NCBI GenBank assembly: GCA_964458325.1
Contig: CAYWIM010000030.1
Span: 1 to 48,054 of the forward strand
DNA length: 48,054 nucleotides
DNA from: JAGMXM01 sp964458325
GTDB lineage: Bacteria; Verrucomicrobiota; Verrucomicrobiia; Limisphaerales; UBA1319
Reading direction: 5' to 3'
Positions 1-7,449 of this stretch are shown in pieces; positions within the stretch are counted from its first letter, which is position 1, and every line of letters starts with the position of its first letter. The notes under the pieces were generated by a model. That model ran no database searches, was not told where the DNA came from, and saw only the letters and a program-made list of their open reading frames with translations. The position numbers and the translations under genes were made by a program.

Positions 1-334
1 TGACTTTCTCCAAACCCCGATACCGGGCCTGACGCAGCCCGTGTCCCCGGACCCGTTCGCTCTGCGTTCCTTCCATGGCGTTGCGGTGTTTCATCCGGCG
101 CTGGAACGGCTCGCTCTGCTGCTGCCGACGCCGCCCCTGCAGCACCGTGTGATGCTCCCCCACCATGATCGTGCGGTGCCGCTGCTCCTTCCCCACCCAT
201 TGCCGCCTGAAGGCACAGCCCGGACAATGCGTGCTGAACTCAAACCGGTAGGTGACCCGCCCCGTGGCCTCCTCCTCCAAACGGCTGCATTGGGTGCTGA
301 GCTTGCCCGCCGGACATACCCACCAACCCCTCCA
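1..334 (-). pseudogene. IS1182-like transposase C-terminal fragment
   Basis: One minus-strand frame running off the left edge of the window reads as the C-terminal part of a DDE transposase of the IS1182 type. It has a cysteine-rich zinc-finger-like part (CPxGK, then CPGCAFRRQW), followed by an arginine-rich stretch with QRRMKHRNAMEGTQSE and RGHGLRQARYRGLEKV, which resembles the usual end of this family. The frame holds no sensible N-terminal catalytic domain upstream of about base 334, and the 168 bases up to the next gene show only short fragments in other frames. It is therefore a remnant, or a copy broken by frameshift. The true C-terminus lies outside the window, so its extent there is unknown. 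Confidence 0.55.
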
Positions 335-502
335 GCTCCCGCAGCGCCAGCCGCAGGCTCTCCCGCACACAGTCCAGCCCATTGCGTTCCTCCTTTTTTG
401 TGCTTGCGGAAGCTGGTGGAGTGAGAAACCAAGCGTTTCAGCAAACGCTGAAACTGGCCATATGGGTGAAACTCAGCGACCGCAGCCAAATGTCATCAAG
501 TC

Positions 503-1426
503 CTACGATGGTTTCCACGGACCTCCCTTGGCCCAGGCTGCTTTCAGTCGCTTCCCCAGGCTGGCGGCGACCACCGGGGTTTCCAGGAAGATCTTGATTT
601 CGGCTACTGCTTGCTCCATCCCCTCAGTCGCCAGCTTCAGCCTGCTGCGGCGCACGAACGCTTTCCACTGCGTCTGCTTCAAAGGGTCACTGCTGAACTC
701 CGATGTCAGCGCCAGCGGCATGGTGGGCATCAGGGCCGTCTTCCTGCGCTTGAAAGTGGCCTGGATCGCGGCGGAAAGCACACCGCCATCGAAGTCGAAC
801 TCCCGCGACAACGCCCAAATGTCATAGAAGTCCTTCATCCGGCTATTGGCCAGGCCGAGCTTGACCATCGCCTCGAACTTCTCGGCGACGACCGTCTCCC
901 TGGGATACATCGCCAGGCGCGGTGCCGGGAAATCCAGCAGGGTTGGGAAGTCCGCCTGGACAGGCTTGGGCGTCACGGCGTCACCGAAGCCGATGTCCAC
1001 CTGGATCGGAACTCTAGCCTTGCCCAGTCGCGTCACGAGCGTCACGCGGACGCCTTGATACAGGTTGTCCTCCCGGATTTCCTCGGCCTTCACGCTGTCA
1101 GGCTCGAACGCCAGTCCATCCTGGGCGACAGGCAGCTCGCACAGCCCCCGGAAGATGTTCCGCAGCCGCTCCACCGAAGCGGACTTCAGGGCCAGCAGGT
1201 CCATGTCTTTAGTGTCTCGGTACTGTGCCCCGGTCCAAACCAGGAACATCATGGCTCCCTTGAGCACGAAGTTGGCAGCGTGCTCGGACTGACTGAGCCG
1301 ATACATCAGCCGCTCCGCGCCGTAGCGCATCAGCACAAACTGAAATGGCTCGTCGCCAGATTCGGTGCGCTTCAGCAGCCGGGCGTAAACCGACGCAGCC
1401 AGGTTTTGGACAGGCTTGCCCTTCAC
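503..1426 (-). CDS. AbiEii-type nucleotidyltransferase toxin
   Basis: A 307-residue protein of the AbiEii/AbiGii nucleotidyltransferase family, the toxin half of type IV toxin-antitoxin modules; characterised relatives act on tRNA acceptor ends or other targets to stop growth, often giving phage resistance. Visible motifs are FVLKGAMMF (residues 53-61), then KDMDLL (73-78) with the paired aspartates of the nucleotidyltransferase fold, VVAEKFEAMV with the conserved lysine, and SRMKDFYDIW, a family hallmark. The length suits the family and the frame is intact. The start overlaps the stop of the upstream antitoxin gene by 4 bp (ATGA), so the two are translationally coupled. Which molecule this copy modifies cannot be told from sequence. 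Confidence 0.85.
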   Translation of the reverse strand: MKGKPVQNLAASVYARLLKRTESGDEPFQFVLMRYGAERLMYRLSQSEHAANFVLKGAMMFLVWTGAQYRDTKDMDLLALKSASVERLRNIFRGLCELPVAQDGLAFEPDSVKAEEIREDNLYQGVRVTLVTRLGKARVPIQVDIGFGDAVTPKPVQADFPTLLDFPAPRLAMYPRETVVAEKFEAMVKLGLANSRMKDFYDIWALSREFDFDGGVLSAAIQATFKRRKTALMPTMPLALTSEFSSDPLKQTQWKAFVRRSRLKLATEGMEQAVAEIKIFLETPVVAASLGKRLKAAWAKGGPWKPS

Positions 1427-2031
1427 GTCAGCATCTCCAGGTACGGGCGCATGACGTTCGTTGCCCGGTCGATTCTGGCGAACCGATCCAGGTCGGCGCT
1501 CGTGACTTTGCGCTTGCGCCAGGCGTCTCGCAGAGCCTCCAGGGCTACGTCCAGCCCGACCTTACTTCTGAATCGGAAGCAGTCGGCGATGGTCTTGGCG
1601 GGGCAATAGACCTTCACCCGAACGCCGTCGATCTCGTGCTCCTCAATACCGGACCCGTAGGACGGTTCGGAGACCGTTACGATCCGCAGCCGGGTATGCA
1701 CCCCGCGTGGCAGTGCGGCGCGGCGTTTGACCGCGAGCCAGACCTCATTGGGCAGCTGCGTGCCGATCTCGTGGTAAAGCAGGGCGCTCAGCAGGCACAC
1801 CACCGCGTTCGGGACGCGCTTGGCGACCTCGGCCAGGCTCAGCTTCTCTGAGAACTCACCCTTGGCCAACCGATACACTCCCCGGTCGCTTCGCACGAGC
1901 AGACCCTTCCGGTGAAGACGACGGAGATGTTCAGAGTGCAGCCCCTCTTCGGTGACATCCTTCAGGCGCAGAATCTTCTTCTTCTTCGCCAGGGCCAGCA
2001 CCCGGTCTTGTTGTGTCATCGTTCGCCGCAT
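1423..2031 (-). CDS. AbiEi-type antitoxin, transcriptional regulator
   Basis: A 202-residue protein matching AbiEi-type antitoxins. The N-terminal ~75 residues look like a winged helix-turn-helix (ILRLKDVTEEGLHSEHLRRLHRKGLL, then DRGVYRLA), and the C-terminal part carries the family pattern LLSALLYHEIGTQLPNEVW and CPAKTIADCFRFRSKVG. Such proteins neutralise the AbiEii toxin and repress their own operon. The gene lies directly upstream of the toxin gene and overlaps it by 4 bp. An ATG four codons further in (2019) is an alternative start. An AT-rich stretch with a promoter-like sequence and a short inverted repeat lies just upstream, consistent with autoregulation. Confidence 0.83.
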   Translation of the reverse strand: MRRTMTQQDRVLALAKKKKILRLKDVTEEGLHSEHLRRLHRKGLLVRSDRGVYRLAKGEFSEKLSLAEVAKRVPNAVVCLLSALLYHEIGTQLPNEVWLAVKRRAALPRGVHTRLRIVTVSEPSYGSGIEEHEIDGVRVKVYCPAKTIADCFRFRSKVGLDVALEALRDAWRKRKVTSADLDRFARIDRATNVMRPYLEMLT

Positions 2032-2042
2032 GTGTAAAAAGA

Positions 2043-2071
2043 TATACAGTTAAACGCAACTGACAATACAA
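2043..2071 (-). promoter_or_regulatory. Putative promoter and operator of the AbiE-type operon
   Basis: On the minus strand, TTGTAT (2071-2066) and TGTATA (2048-2043) are separated by 17 bp, a reasonable sigma-70-type arrangement just upstream of the antitoxin start at 2031. A perfect 5-bp inverted repeat, CAGTT-N6-AACTG (2047-2062), lies in the spacer and would suit binding by the winged-helix antitoxin. The stretch is clearly more AT-rich than its surroundings. The call rests on consensus matches only. Confidence 0.45.
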
Positions 2072-2120
2072 TTACACTCTGCAGTCCGGGGGCGCACCAG
2101 CGTCGGCCACGAATCCACGA

Positions 2121-2304
2121 TTAGGTCGCCGTGAGATACCGGTAGAAGGTCGCCCTGGAAATCCGCAGGATCTGGCAGATGTCCCCGATGGAGAGCGACT
2201 TGTCGGCGTGCATTTTCTTGGCCGCCTGGACCCGTGGATCGTTCGGCGCGATGGGTTTCCGGCCTCCCTTTCCGCCACAGGCGTCGATGGTCGACGGGGT
2301 CAGT
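2121..2304 (-). pseudogene. Serine recombinase (resolvase/invertase) C-terminal fragment
   Basis: A minus-strand frame ending with TAA at 2121 reads GGKGGRKPIAPNDPRVQAA, then KKMHADKSLSIGDICQIL and RISRATFYRYL. This is the C-terminal helix-turn-helix DNA-binding domain of a Hin/Tn3-type serine recombinase. A stop codon lies just upstream and the catalytic N-terminal domain is missing, so only about 50 codons remain. It sits between the toxin-antitoxin operon and a decayed transposase, fitting repeated insertion and decay here. Confidence 0.6.
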
Positions 2305-2378
2305 CGATGGGGTCAGACCGTAGAATACTCCACAATTGCCTGTTGACTTTTCAGCAATGGAAACACAAGACTGCGCTC

Positions 2379-2682
2379 ATGCCCCGGAAGGTGCGAGTCG
2401 AATTTCCCGGTGCCATTCATCACGTAATGAGCCACGGTGATCAGCGGGATGACATCTGTTTCGACGACGTGGACCGGCCACGACTTTATCAAGACGCTGG
2501 CCGAAGCATGTCAAAAGACAGACTGGCAGGTGCATGCTTTCTGTCTGATGCGTAATCATTACCACTTGGTTGTCGAAGCTCCCAATGGCAACCTGGTGGC
2601 GGGGATGCAATGGCTTCAGAGCACTTACACCATTCGGTTCAACAACCGGCACGCAATGGCCGGCCACGTTCTGAGCGGCTGA
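2379..2682 (+). pseudogene. REP-associated tyrosine transposase (RAYT, Y1 family), frameshifted
   Basis: The N-terminal part reads MPRKVRVEFPGAIHHVMSHG followed by DQRDDICFDD, the typical start of a Y1/IS200-like REP-associated transposase. After about base 2480 the homology continues in another frame with FIKTLAEACQKTDWQVHAF, then CLMRNHYHLVVEAPNGNLV, which holds the HUH metal motif (HYH), and STYTIRFNNRH, where the catalytic tyrosine is expected. The frame then ends early at GHVLSG instead of continuing into the usual FQGRYKA region. One frameshift plus C-terminal loss means it is not functional. The preceding bases 2305-2378 (GGGGTCAGACC and neighbours) look like element-end sequence. Confidence 0.7.
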
Positions 2683-2705
2683 TGTAACTCCTAGCGTGGC
2701 CAAAA

Positions 2706-3623
2706 ATGATTATTCAATCTCTTCTGGATCTTTACACATCCTGCACGCTCTGTCCGCGCGCCTGCCGGATTGACCGCACAAAAGGCGAACGGGGCTATTG
2801 CCATCTTCCCGCCGGAATCATCATGGAATGCGCGCTCGCCCACCATGGAGAGGAACCGCCTCTTTCGGGAACACGCGGGGCAGGAACCATTTTTCTTTCC
2901 TCATGCAATTTAGGGTGTATCTATTGCCAAAATTATCAGATTTCCCATAGCGCGCAGGGACGTGAGCTGACCGTTTTGCAACTGGCAAAAGTCATGCTCG
3001 ATCTGCAGACAAGCGGCTGTCATAATATTGAACCGGTGACGCCGACGCCTCAGGCGCCTCTGGTGATGGAGGCCCTATGCATGGCGCGCTCGCAAGGGCT
3101 CACCGTCCCGTTTGTATACAATTGCGGCGGCTATGAAAATCCCCACGTCATCCGTCTTCTGGACGGCATGGTGGATATTTATCTGCCGGATTTTAAATAT
3201 GGACTGGCAGAAGATGCCCTGTTGTTCTCCGACGCACCGAACTATCCGCGAATCGCCATGGAGTCCATCCGGGAAATGATCCAGCAGGTCAGCGGCAACC
3301 TGATTGTGGAAAATGGCATCGCCACACGCGGCATCATCATCCGCCATCTGGTTTTACCCGGAAGGCTGGAAAATTCCCGAGCAGCGCTGAGGATTCTGAA
3401 GAATGAGGTATCGACAAGCGTCCCGATCAGTCTCATGTCACAATATACGCCGACCCGGCGTGTAAAATCCCACCCGCAACTAGGGCGCAGAATCATCGGT
3501 GCTGAATACTCTCAAATCGTGGATTATGCTTTGAAACTGGGTTTTGAAAATCTTTTTGTGCAGGAAGTCAGTGATGATAGGCTGACACCAAATTTTGATC
3601 GTGAAAATCCTTTTGATTCATGA
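2706..3623 (+). CDS. Radical SAM protein, PflA-related (COG1313-like)
   Basis: A 305-residue radical SAM protein. The CxxxCxxC cluster motif is CNLGCIYC (residues 67-74), which would bind the [4Fe-4S] cluster and SAM. An N-terminal cysteine group, CTLCPRACRIDR and GYC (residues 13-32), is typical of PflA-like proteins of the COG1313 type. The central part (FVYNCGGYE, VDIYLPDFKYG) and the C-terminal QYTPTRR and VQEVSDD are intact. The substrate is unknown for this group. Its base composition is visibly less GC-rich than nearly every other gene here (many ATT, AAA, TTT codons), which suggests recent acquisition. No partner gene is adjacent: a decayed transposase lies upstream and a convergent gene downstream. 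No clear ribosome-binding site precedes the start. Confidence 0.8.
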   Translation: MIIQSLLDLYTSCTLCPRACRIDRTKGERGYCHLPAGIIMECALAHHGEEPPLSGTRGAGTIFLSSCNLGCIYCQNYQISHSAQGRELTVLQLAKVMLDLQTSGCHNIEPVTPTPQAPLVMEALCMARSQGLTVPFVYNCGGYENPHVIRLLDGMVDIYLPDFKYGLAEDALLFSDAPNYPRIAMESIREMIQQVSGNLIVENGIATRGIIIRHLVLPGRLENSRAALRILKNEVSTSVPISLMSQYTPTRRVKSHPQLGRRIIGAEYSQIVDYALKLGFENLFVQEVSDDRLTPNFDRENPFDS

Positions 3624-3693
3624 CAAAGGAATTGCGGCTGGGGCATTTTAAAGACTGACATTTTGGCGATCATTGAGGGAGGGACGTGCCAGA

Positions 3694-4821
3694 TCAGATA
3701 TCGCGGACGAGGAGGTCGGGGATCTTGGCCTCATCGACTTGGACGCCGAGCCCGGGGCCCGTGGGGACGGGCAGGAATCCGTCTTGGACGGCGAAGGGCT
3801 GGGCGAGGATGCTTCCCTGGAGGAACTGGCAGCCGTTGAGGGCGGCGGGGTAAGCGAGGCCGTAGGCGCCATAGAGGATCAAGGAGCCCGCGAGGGCGAG
3901 GTCGGGATCGGAAAGGCCGCTGCCGAGGAACATCAGTCCTTCGCGGAGGACGATCTCGATCTGGCGGCGGCACTCGGCGAGGCCGCCGCAGCGGGCGGGT
4001 TTCATAGCGACGCCGTCGAGGAGCCGGAGCTTGATGAACTCCTCGAGCTCGACGGAGGAGACGATGCCCTCGTCCATGAGGATGGGGAGGGCGCCTTGTT
4101 GTTTGAGGCGGCGATAGCCTTCGAGGCGGTTGGCGGGCAGGGGCTGCTCGAGGACGGGGACGCCGATGTCGGCGAGTTTTGGGGCGGCTTCGAGGGCGGT
4201 GGCTTCGTCGTAGCCGCCGTTGGCATCGGCCCAGAGGAACCCGTCGGGGGCGATGGCTTTGACTTGGCGGCAGAGCTCGAGATCGAATGCGAGGTCGGGT
4301 GCGATCTTGACGTTGAAATGGCGGTAGCCTTTGGCGCGGCCGTCGGCGACCATGGGGCCGACATCATCGAGGTTTTTGGGATTGAGGGTGTAGCTGATGG
4401 GGATGCGGTCGATGCCTTGGCGCTGCCAGGCGCGGGCGGCGTTTTGTCCGAGGAGCCTGCCGGCGAGATCGAACAGGGCGAGGTCGATGCCGGCTTTGCA
4501 GACAGGCTGTCCGGTGGAGAACGAGGGAGCGATCTCGCGGTTCATCGCCTGGAAGATGGCGTCGGGATCGTGGGGGTTGGCGCCGATGAGCAACGGGGCG
4601 AGGTAACGGGTGATCGTGTAGTAGACCGATTCGAGCGTCTCGTAGCTCCATCGGGGGGAGGGGACGCACTGGCCCCAGCCGACGGCGCCATTGTCGGCGG
4701 TGAGCTTGACGAGGACGCAATATCGGCCGGCGCGGCCATGGGGCCCTTCGAAGAACTTGAAGCGTCCGGCAACGGGGTAGCGAACCGGGAAGGCATCGAC
4801 TCTGGCGATCCGGGGATGCAC
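3694..4821 (-). CDS. Enolase-superfamily enzyme (mandelate racemase/muconate lactonizing type)
   Basis: A 375-residue enolase-superfamily member with an N-terminal capping domain (about 1-135) and a TIM barrel. The metal ligands are visible: D199 in LWADANGG, E225 in VLEQPLP and D250 in LMDEG. The lysine on the other face is K274 in VAMKPARCGG. On the second strand only one lysine remains (NVK, K172), with Asn where many relatives have the first Lys of KxK, so the exact chemistry (racemase, epimerase, dehydratase or lactonizing) cannot be set; a sugar acid or cycloisomer substrate is plausible. It is the last gene of the minus-strand run after ftsZ, 12 bp behind the oxidoreductase gene, so the two probably share a transcript and a pathway. 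Confidence 0.82.
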   Translation of the reverse strand: MHPRIARVDAFPVRYPVAGRFKFFEGPHGRAGRYCVLVKLTADNGAVGWGQCVPSPRWSYETLESVYYTITRYLAPLLIGANPHDPDAIFQAMNREIAPSFSTGQPVCKAGIDLALFDLAGRLLGQNAARAWQRQGIDRIPISYTLNPKNLDDVGPMVADGRAKGYRHFNVKIAPDLAFDLELCRQVKAIAPDGFLWADANGGYDEATALEAAPKLADIGVPVLEQPLPANRLEGYRRLKQQGALPILMDEGIVSSVELEEFIKLRLLDGVAMKPARCGGLAECRRQIEIVLREGLMFLGSGLSDPDLALAGSLILYGAYGLAYPAALNGCQFLQGSILAQPFAVQDGFLPVPTGPGLGVQVDEAKIPDLLVRDI

Positions 4822-4833
4822 GCGGTGCGGGTT

Positions 4834-6066
4834 TCAGCCTGGGACGATGGTGCGCTGGGCGGGGTTGTAGGTCTGGCGCTGGCCGGTCTCGAGGGCGCGG
4901 GCGCACATGACCGTGGCGACGACATGCTGGTGGCCGAACTGGATATCGGCATTGGGGCGCTGGCGGGTGCGGATGCAATCGAGCCACGCGCCCATGTGCG
5001 AGAGGCCGGGTTCGGGGGGCAAGGGAGCGGGCTGTGCCTTGGGGCTTTCGGGGGTGAAGGTGGCTTTTTCCATGTCAATGGTGCCCCGGGTGCCATGGAG
5101 AGACCAGTTGATTCCGGCGGCGTTGCCGAGGCCCATGCCCCAGTTGAAGAGGAAGCCCTCGGGATAATCGACCAAAGCGTAGAACGTGTCGGCGTGCTCG
5201 CGTCCGTCCTTCCAGACGTAGGTTCCGCCGTGGGCGACGGCGCTCGAGGGGTATCGCGCGCCGGTGAGCATGCAGGTGGCATCGGCGTAATGGGTCATCC
5301 AGAGGCCGGGCATGCCGTTGGAGGTTTCGCGATGGAGCTGCCATTCTCGGAGCAGGCTGGCGTTGAAGGGACGTTTGGGGAGGTGCAGCAGGTAAGCGTC
5401 CCAATCGACGTCGGCGGCGGTGCAGGGATCGTTCTGGCGTTTCCAGCGGGCCTGGTTGACGTAGTAGGCGGCGACGATGCGGTTGAGCGTTCCGAGGGCG
5501 CCTTGGGCGATCAGTTTGGCGGCGCTGATGAACTTGCCTTCGCTGCGGCGCTGGGTGCCGGCCTGGACAACGCATTGATTGGCGCGGGCGAGGTCGAAGG
5601 CCTGGTTGGCGTGATCGAGGTCGATGGTCATGGGTTTCTCGACATAGACATCCTTGCGGGCCTGGAGGGCGGCGACAAGCAATGTGCCGTGGCTGAAATC
5701 GGGGGTGGCGATCGTGACGGCGTCGAGATCCGGGAGGGCGAGCAGATCCTGGTAGCGAGAGAACTTGGCGGGCTCGGATCCGCCTTGGCTCTGCTGGACG
5801 CGGCGCGCGGCGGTCTCGAGGTTTTTGCGGTAAACGTCGCAGAGGGCGGCGATCTCAACGTTTTTTTTCTGGCGCTGGCCGAGGATGTCAGCGAGCAGCG
5901 CGGTGCCGCGTCCGCCGACGCCGATCATACCGATGCGGATGCGCTCATTGGCGCTGGCGGCGGCGCGGGCGAGCTGCCTGGGCGAAGCGAGGATGGCGGC
6001 GCCGACGGAGGCGCGGTGGACGAACTGGCGGCGGCTGATGGAGGCGATGGGGTGGGGATGGTTCAT
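4834..6066 (-). CDS. Tat-exported Gfo/Idh/MocA family oxidoreductase
   Basis: A 410-residue oxidoreductase of the Gfo/Idh/MocA family. The N-terminus has a twin-arginine signal (SRRQFVHRAS, residues 11-20, then an Ala-rich segment ending ARAAASA), so it is probably exported folded with its NAD(P) cofactor. The Rossmann motif is IGMIGVGGRG (45-54), and EKP (143-145) holds the usual catalytic lysine. The C-terminal half is the α/β substrate domain. Tat-exported members are numerous in Verrucomicrobiota and Planctomycetota and act on sugars or cyclitols; the substrate here is unknown. It lies 30 bp downstream of ftsZ and 12 bp upstream of the enolase-superfamily gene. Confidence 0.86.
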   Translation of the reverse strand: MNHPHPIASISRRQFVHRASVGAAILASPRQLARAAASANERIRIGMIGVGGRGTALLADILGQRQKKNVEIAALCDVYRKNLETAARRVQQSQGGSEPAKFSRYQDLLALPDLDAVTIATPDFSHGTLLVAALQARKDVYVEKPMTIDLDHANQAFDLARANQCVVQAGTQRRSEGKFISAAKLIAQGALGTLNRIVAAYYVNQARWKRQNDPCTAADVDWDAYLLHLPKRPFNASLLREWQLHRETSNGMPGLWMTHYADATCMLTGARYPSSAVAHGGTYVWKDGREHADTFYALVDYPEGFLFNWGMGLGNAAGINWSLHGTRGTIDMEKATFTPESPKAQPAPLPPEPGLSHMGAWLDCIRTRQRPNADIQFGHQHVVATVMCARALETGQRQTYNPAQRTIVPG

Positions 6067-6096
6067 GGGGGTGGGTGGGTTTGGGTTGGGTTTTGG

Positions 6097-7443
6097 TCAA
6101 TTGAGGGGGATCCCGCGTCGTTTGAACGTGGGGATATGGAGGTCTTCGCGGTGGCGGATGGTGGGATCGCTTTTTTCGAAGGGGCCTTTGGAGATGATCT
6201 CGGGGGGGGGCTGCTGCTGGCGGAATCGGGGGGGGATGACTTTGCGGAGCCGGGAGCCGGCATTTTGTTTTTGGTGGTAGAGCTGGCGGGTGGTTTCGGG
6301 TGCGAGGCTGGGCGGTGGGGGGAGGCATTCGGGGTGGGAGCGCCGGGGTTCGGGGGTATCGGAGAAGCCGGCCAGATCGAGGTGGAGGTGTTCCTGGCTG
6401 GGGGGCAGCGGGGAGCTGGGGGGGGCGGCGAGGCGGTTGGGATCGGTGCTGGCGGATTCGCGGCGGGAGGCGATGAGGTTGATCTCGATGCGGTCGCCGA
6501 GGGATTCATCGAGGACGGCTCCGAGGATGATGTGGGCGTTTTCGCACTGGCGGTTGACGGATTCGAGGACGCGGTCGATTTCGCCGCGGGTGAGGTTATG
6601 GGCAGCGATCGTGACGAGGGCGGTATCGGCGTGGGCGAGGAGGGCGGGGTCTTCGAGGAGCGGGCTGGCGAGGAGCAGATCGGTGGCTTCGCGAGCGCGG
6701 TTGGGGCCGGCGGCCTGGGCGGTGGCGAAGGCGCTTTCGGTGTGGCGGCCCTGGAGGGCGGCGCGGAGGTGGCTGAAGTCGGTATGGATGAGGCCGGGGC
6801 AATGGAGCATGCGCCAGATACCGCGGATGGTTTGGGCGAGGAATTCGTTGCTGATCCGGAAGGTGTCGGCCAGGTGGGTATGCTCGTCGGCGACGCGGTT
6901 GAGGCGCTGGTTGGGGAGGCAGATGACGCCGTCGGCAGCAGACTTGAGGGACTGGAGGCCGGCGAGGGCCTGGTTTTGGCGGCGTTTGCCTTCGCAGTCG
7001 AACGGGAGGATGGCGAAGGCCAGGACGAGCGCGCCGGATTCGCGGGCGATGCGTGCGAGGACGGGGGCGGCGCCGGTGCCGGTGCCGCCGCCGAGGCCGG
7101 CGGCGACGAACACGAGGTCGGCGCCGGCGCAGAGGCGGGCGAGGGCGGCGGCGTCTTTCTCGGCGGCCTGGCGGCCGAGGTCGGGGTCGCCGCCGGCGCC
7201 GAGGCCGCGGGTGAGGTCAGCGGCGAGGAGGTGCGTTTCGATTTGCTGGAGAGGGGCGAGGCTTTGGGCATCGGTGTTGACGGCGACGAATCGGACGCCG
7301 GGGAAGGCGTCGCGGGCGAGGAACTGGGCGATATTGACGCCGGCGCCGCCGAGGCCGATGAAGGCGAGGGCGGGGGGGCGGTGGGCGAGGGCGCTATCGG
7401 CGGCGGTCGGGCTGGCGGTGTCGGGGCAGGGGGGTGTTTCCAT
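6097..7443 (-). CDS. ftsZ: Cell division protein FtsZ, divergent
   Basis: The tubulin-like GTPase that forms the division ring, 448 residues. The GTP-binding core is intact: FIGLGGAGVN (28-37), NTDAQ (56-60), LGAGGDP (81-87) and the tubulin signature GGGTGTG (118-124). The T7 synergy loop, normally NxDFxD, reads HTDFSH (220-225): the Asn is His and the second catalytic Asp is His225, while D222 is kept. I checked codons 220-222 and 225 in the bases. A Pro/Ser-rich linker (about 325-430) leads to a C-terminal peptide DLHIPTFKRR resembling the FtsA-binding tail. It is the last dcw gene, 6 bp behind ftsA. The assignment is secure, but GTP hydrolysis may be weak. Confidence 0.93.
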   Translation of the reverse strand: METPPCPDTASPTAADSALAHRPPALAFIGLGGAGVNIAQFLARDAFPGVRFVAVNTDAQSLAPLQQIETHLLAADLTRGLGAGGDPDLGRQAAEKDAAALARLCAGADLVFVAAGLGGGTGTGAAPVLARIARESGALVLAFAILPFDCEGKRRQNQALAGLQSLKSAADGVICLPNQRLNRVADEHTHLADTFRISNEFLAQTIRGIWRMLHCPGLIHTDFSHLRAALQGRHTESAFATAQAAGPNRAREATDLLLASPLLEDPALLAHADTALVTIAAHNLTRGEIDRVLESVNRQCENAHIILGAVLDESLGDRIEINLIASRRESASTDPNRLAAPPSSPLPPSQEHLHLDLAGFSDTPEPRRSHPECLPPPPSLAPETTRQLYHQKQNAGSRLRKVIPPRFRQQQPPPEIISKGPFEKSDPTIRHREDLHIPTFKRRGIPLN

Positions 7444-7449
7444 AGAGGA

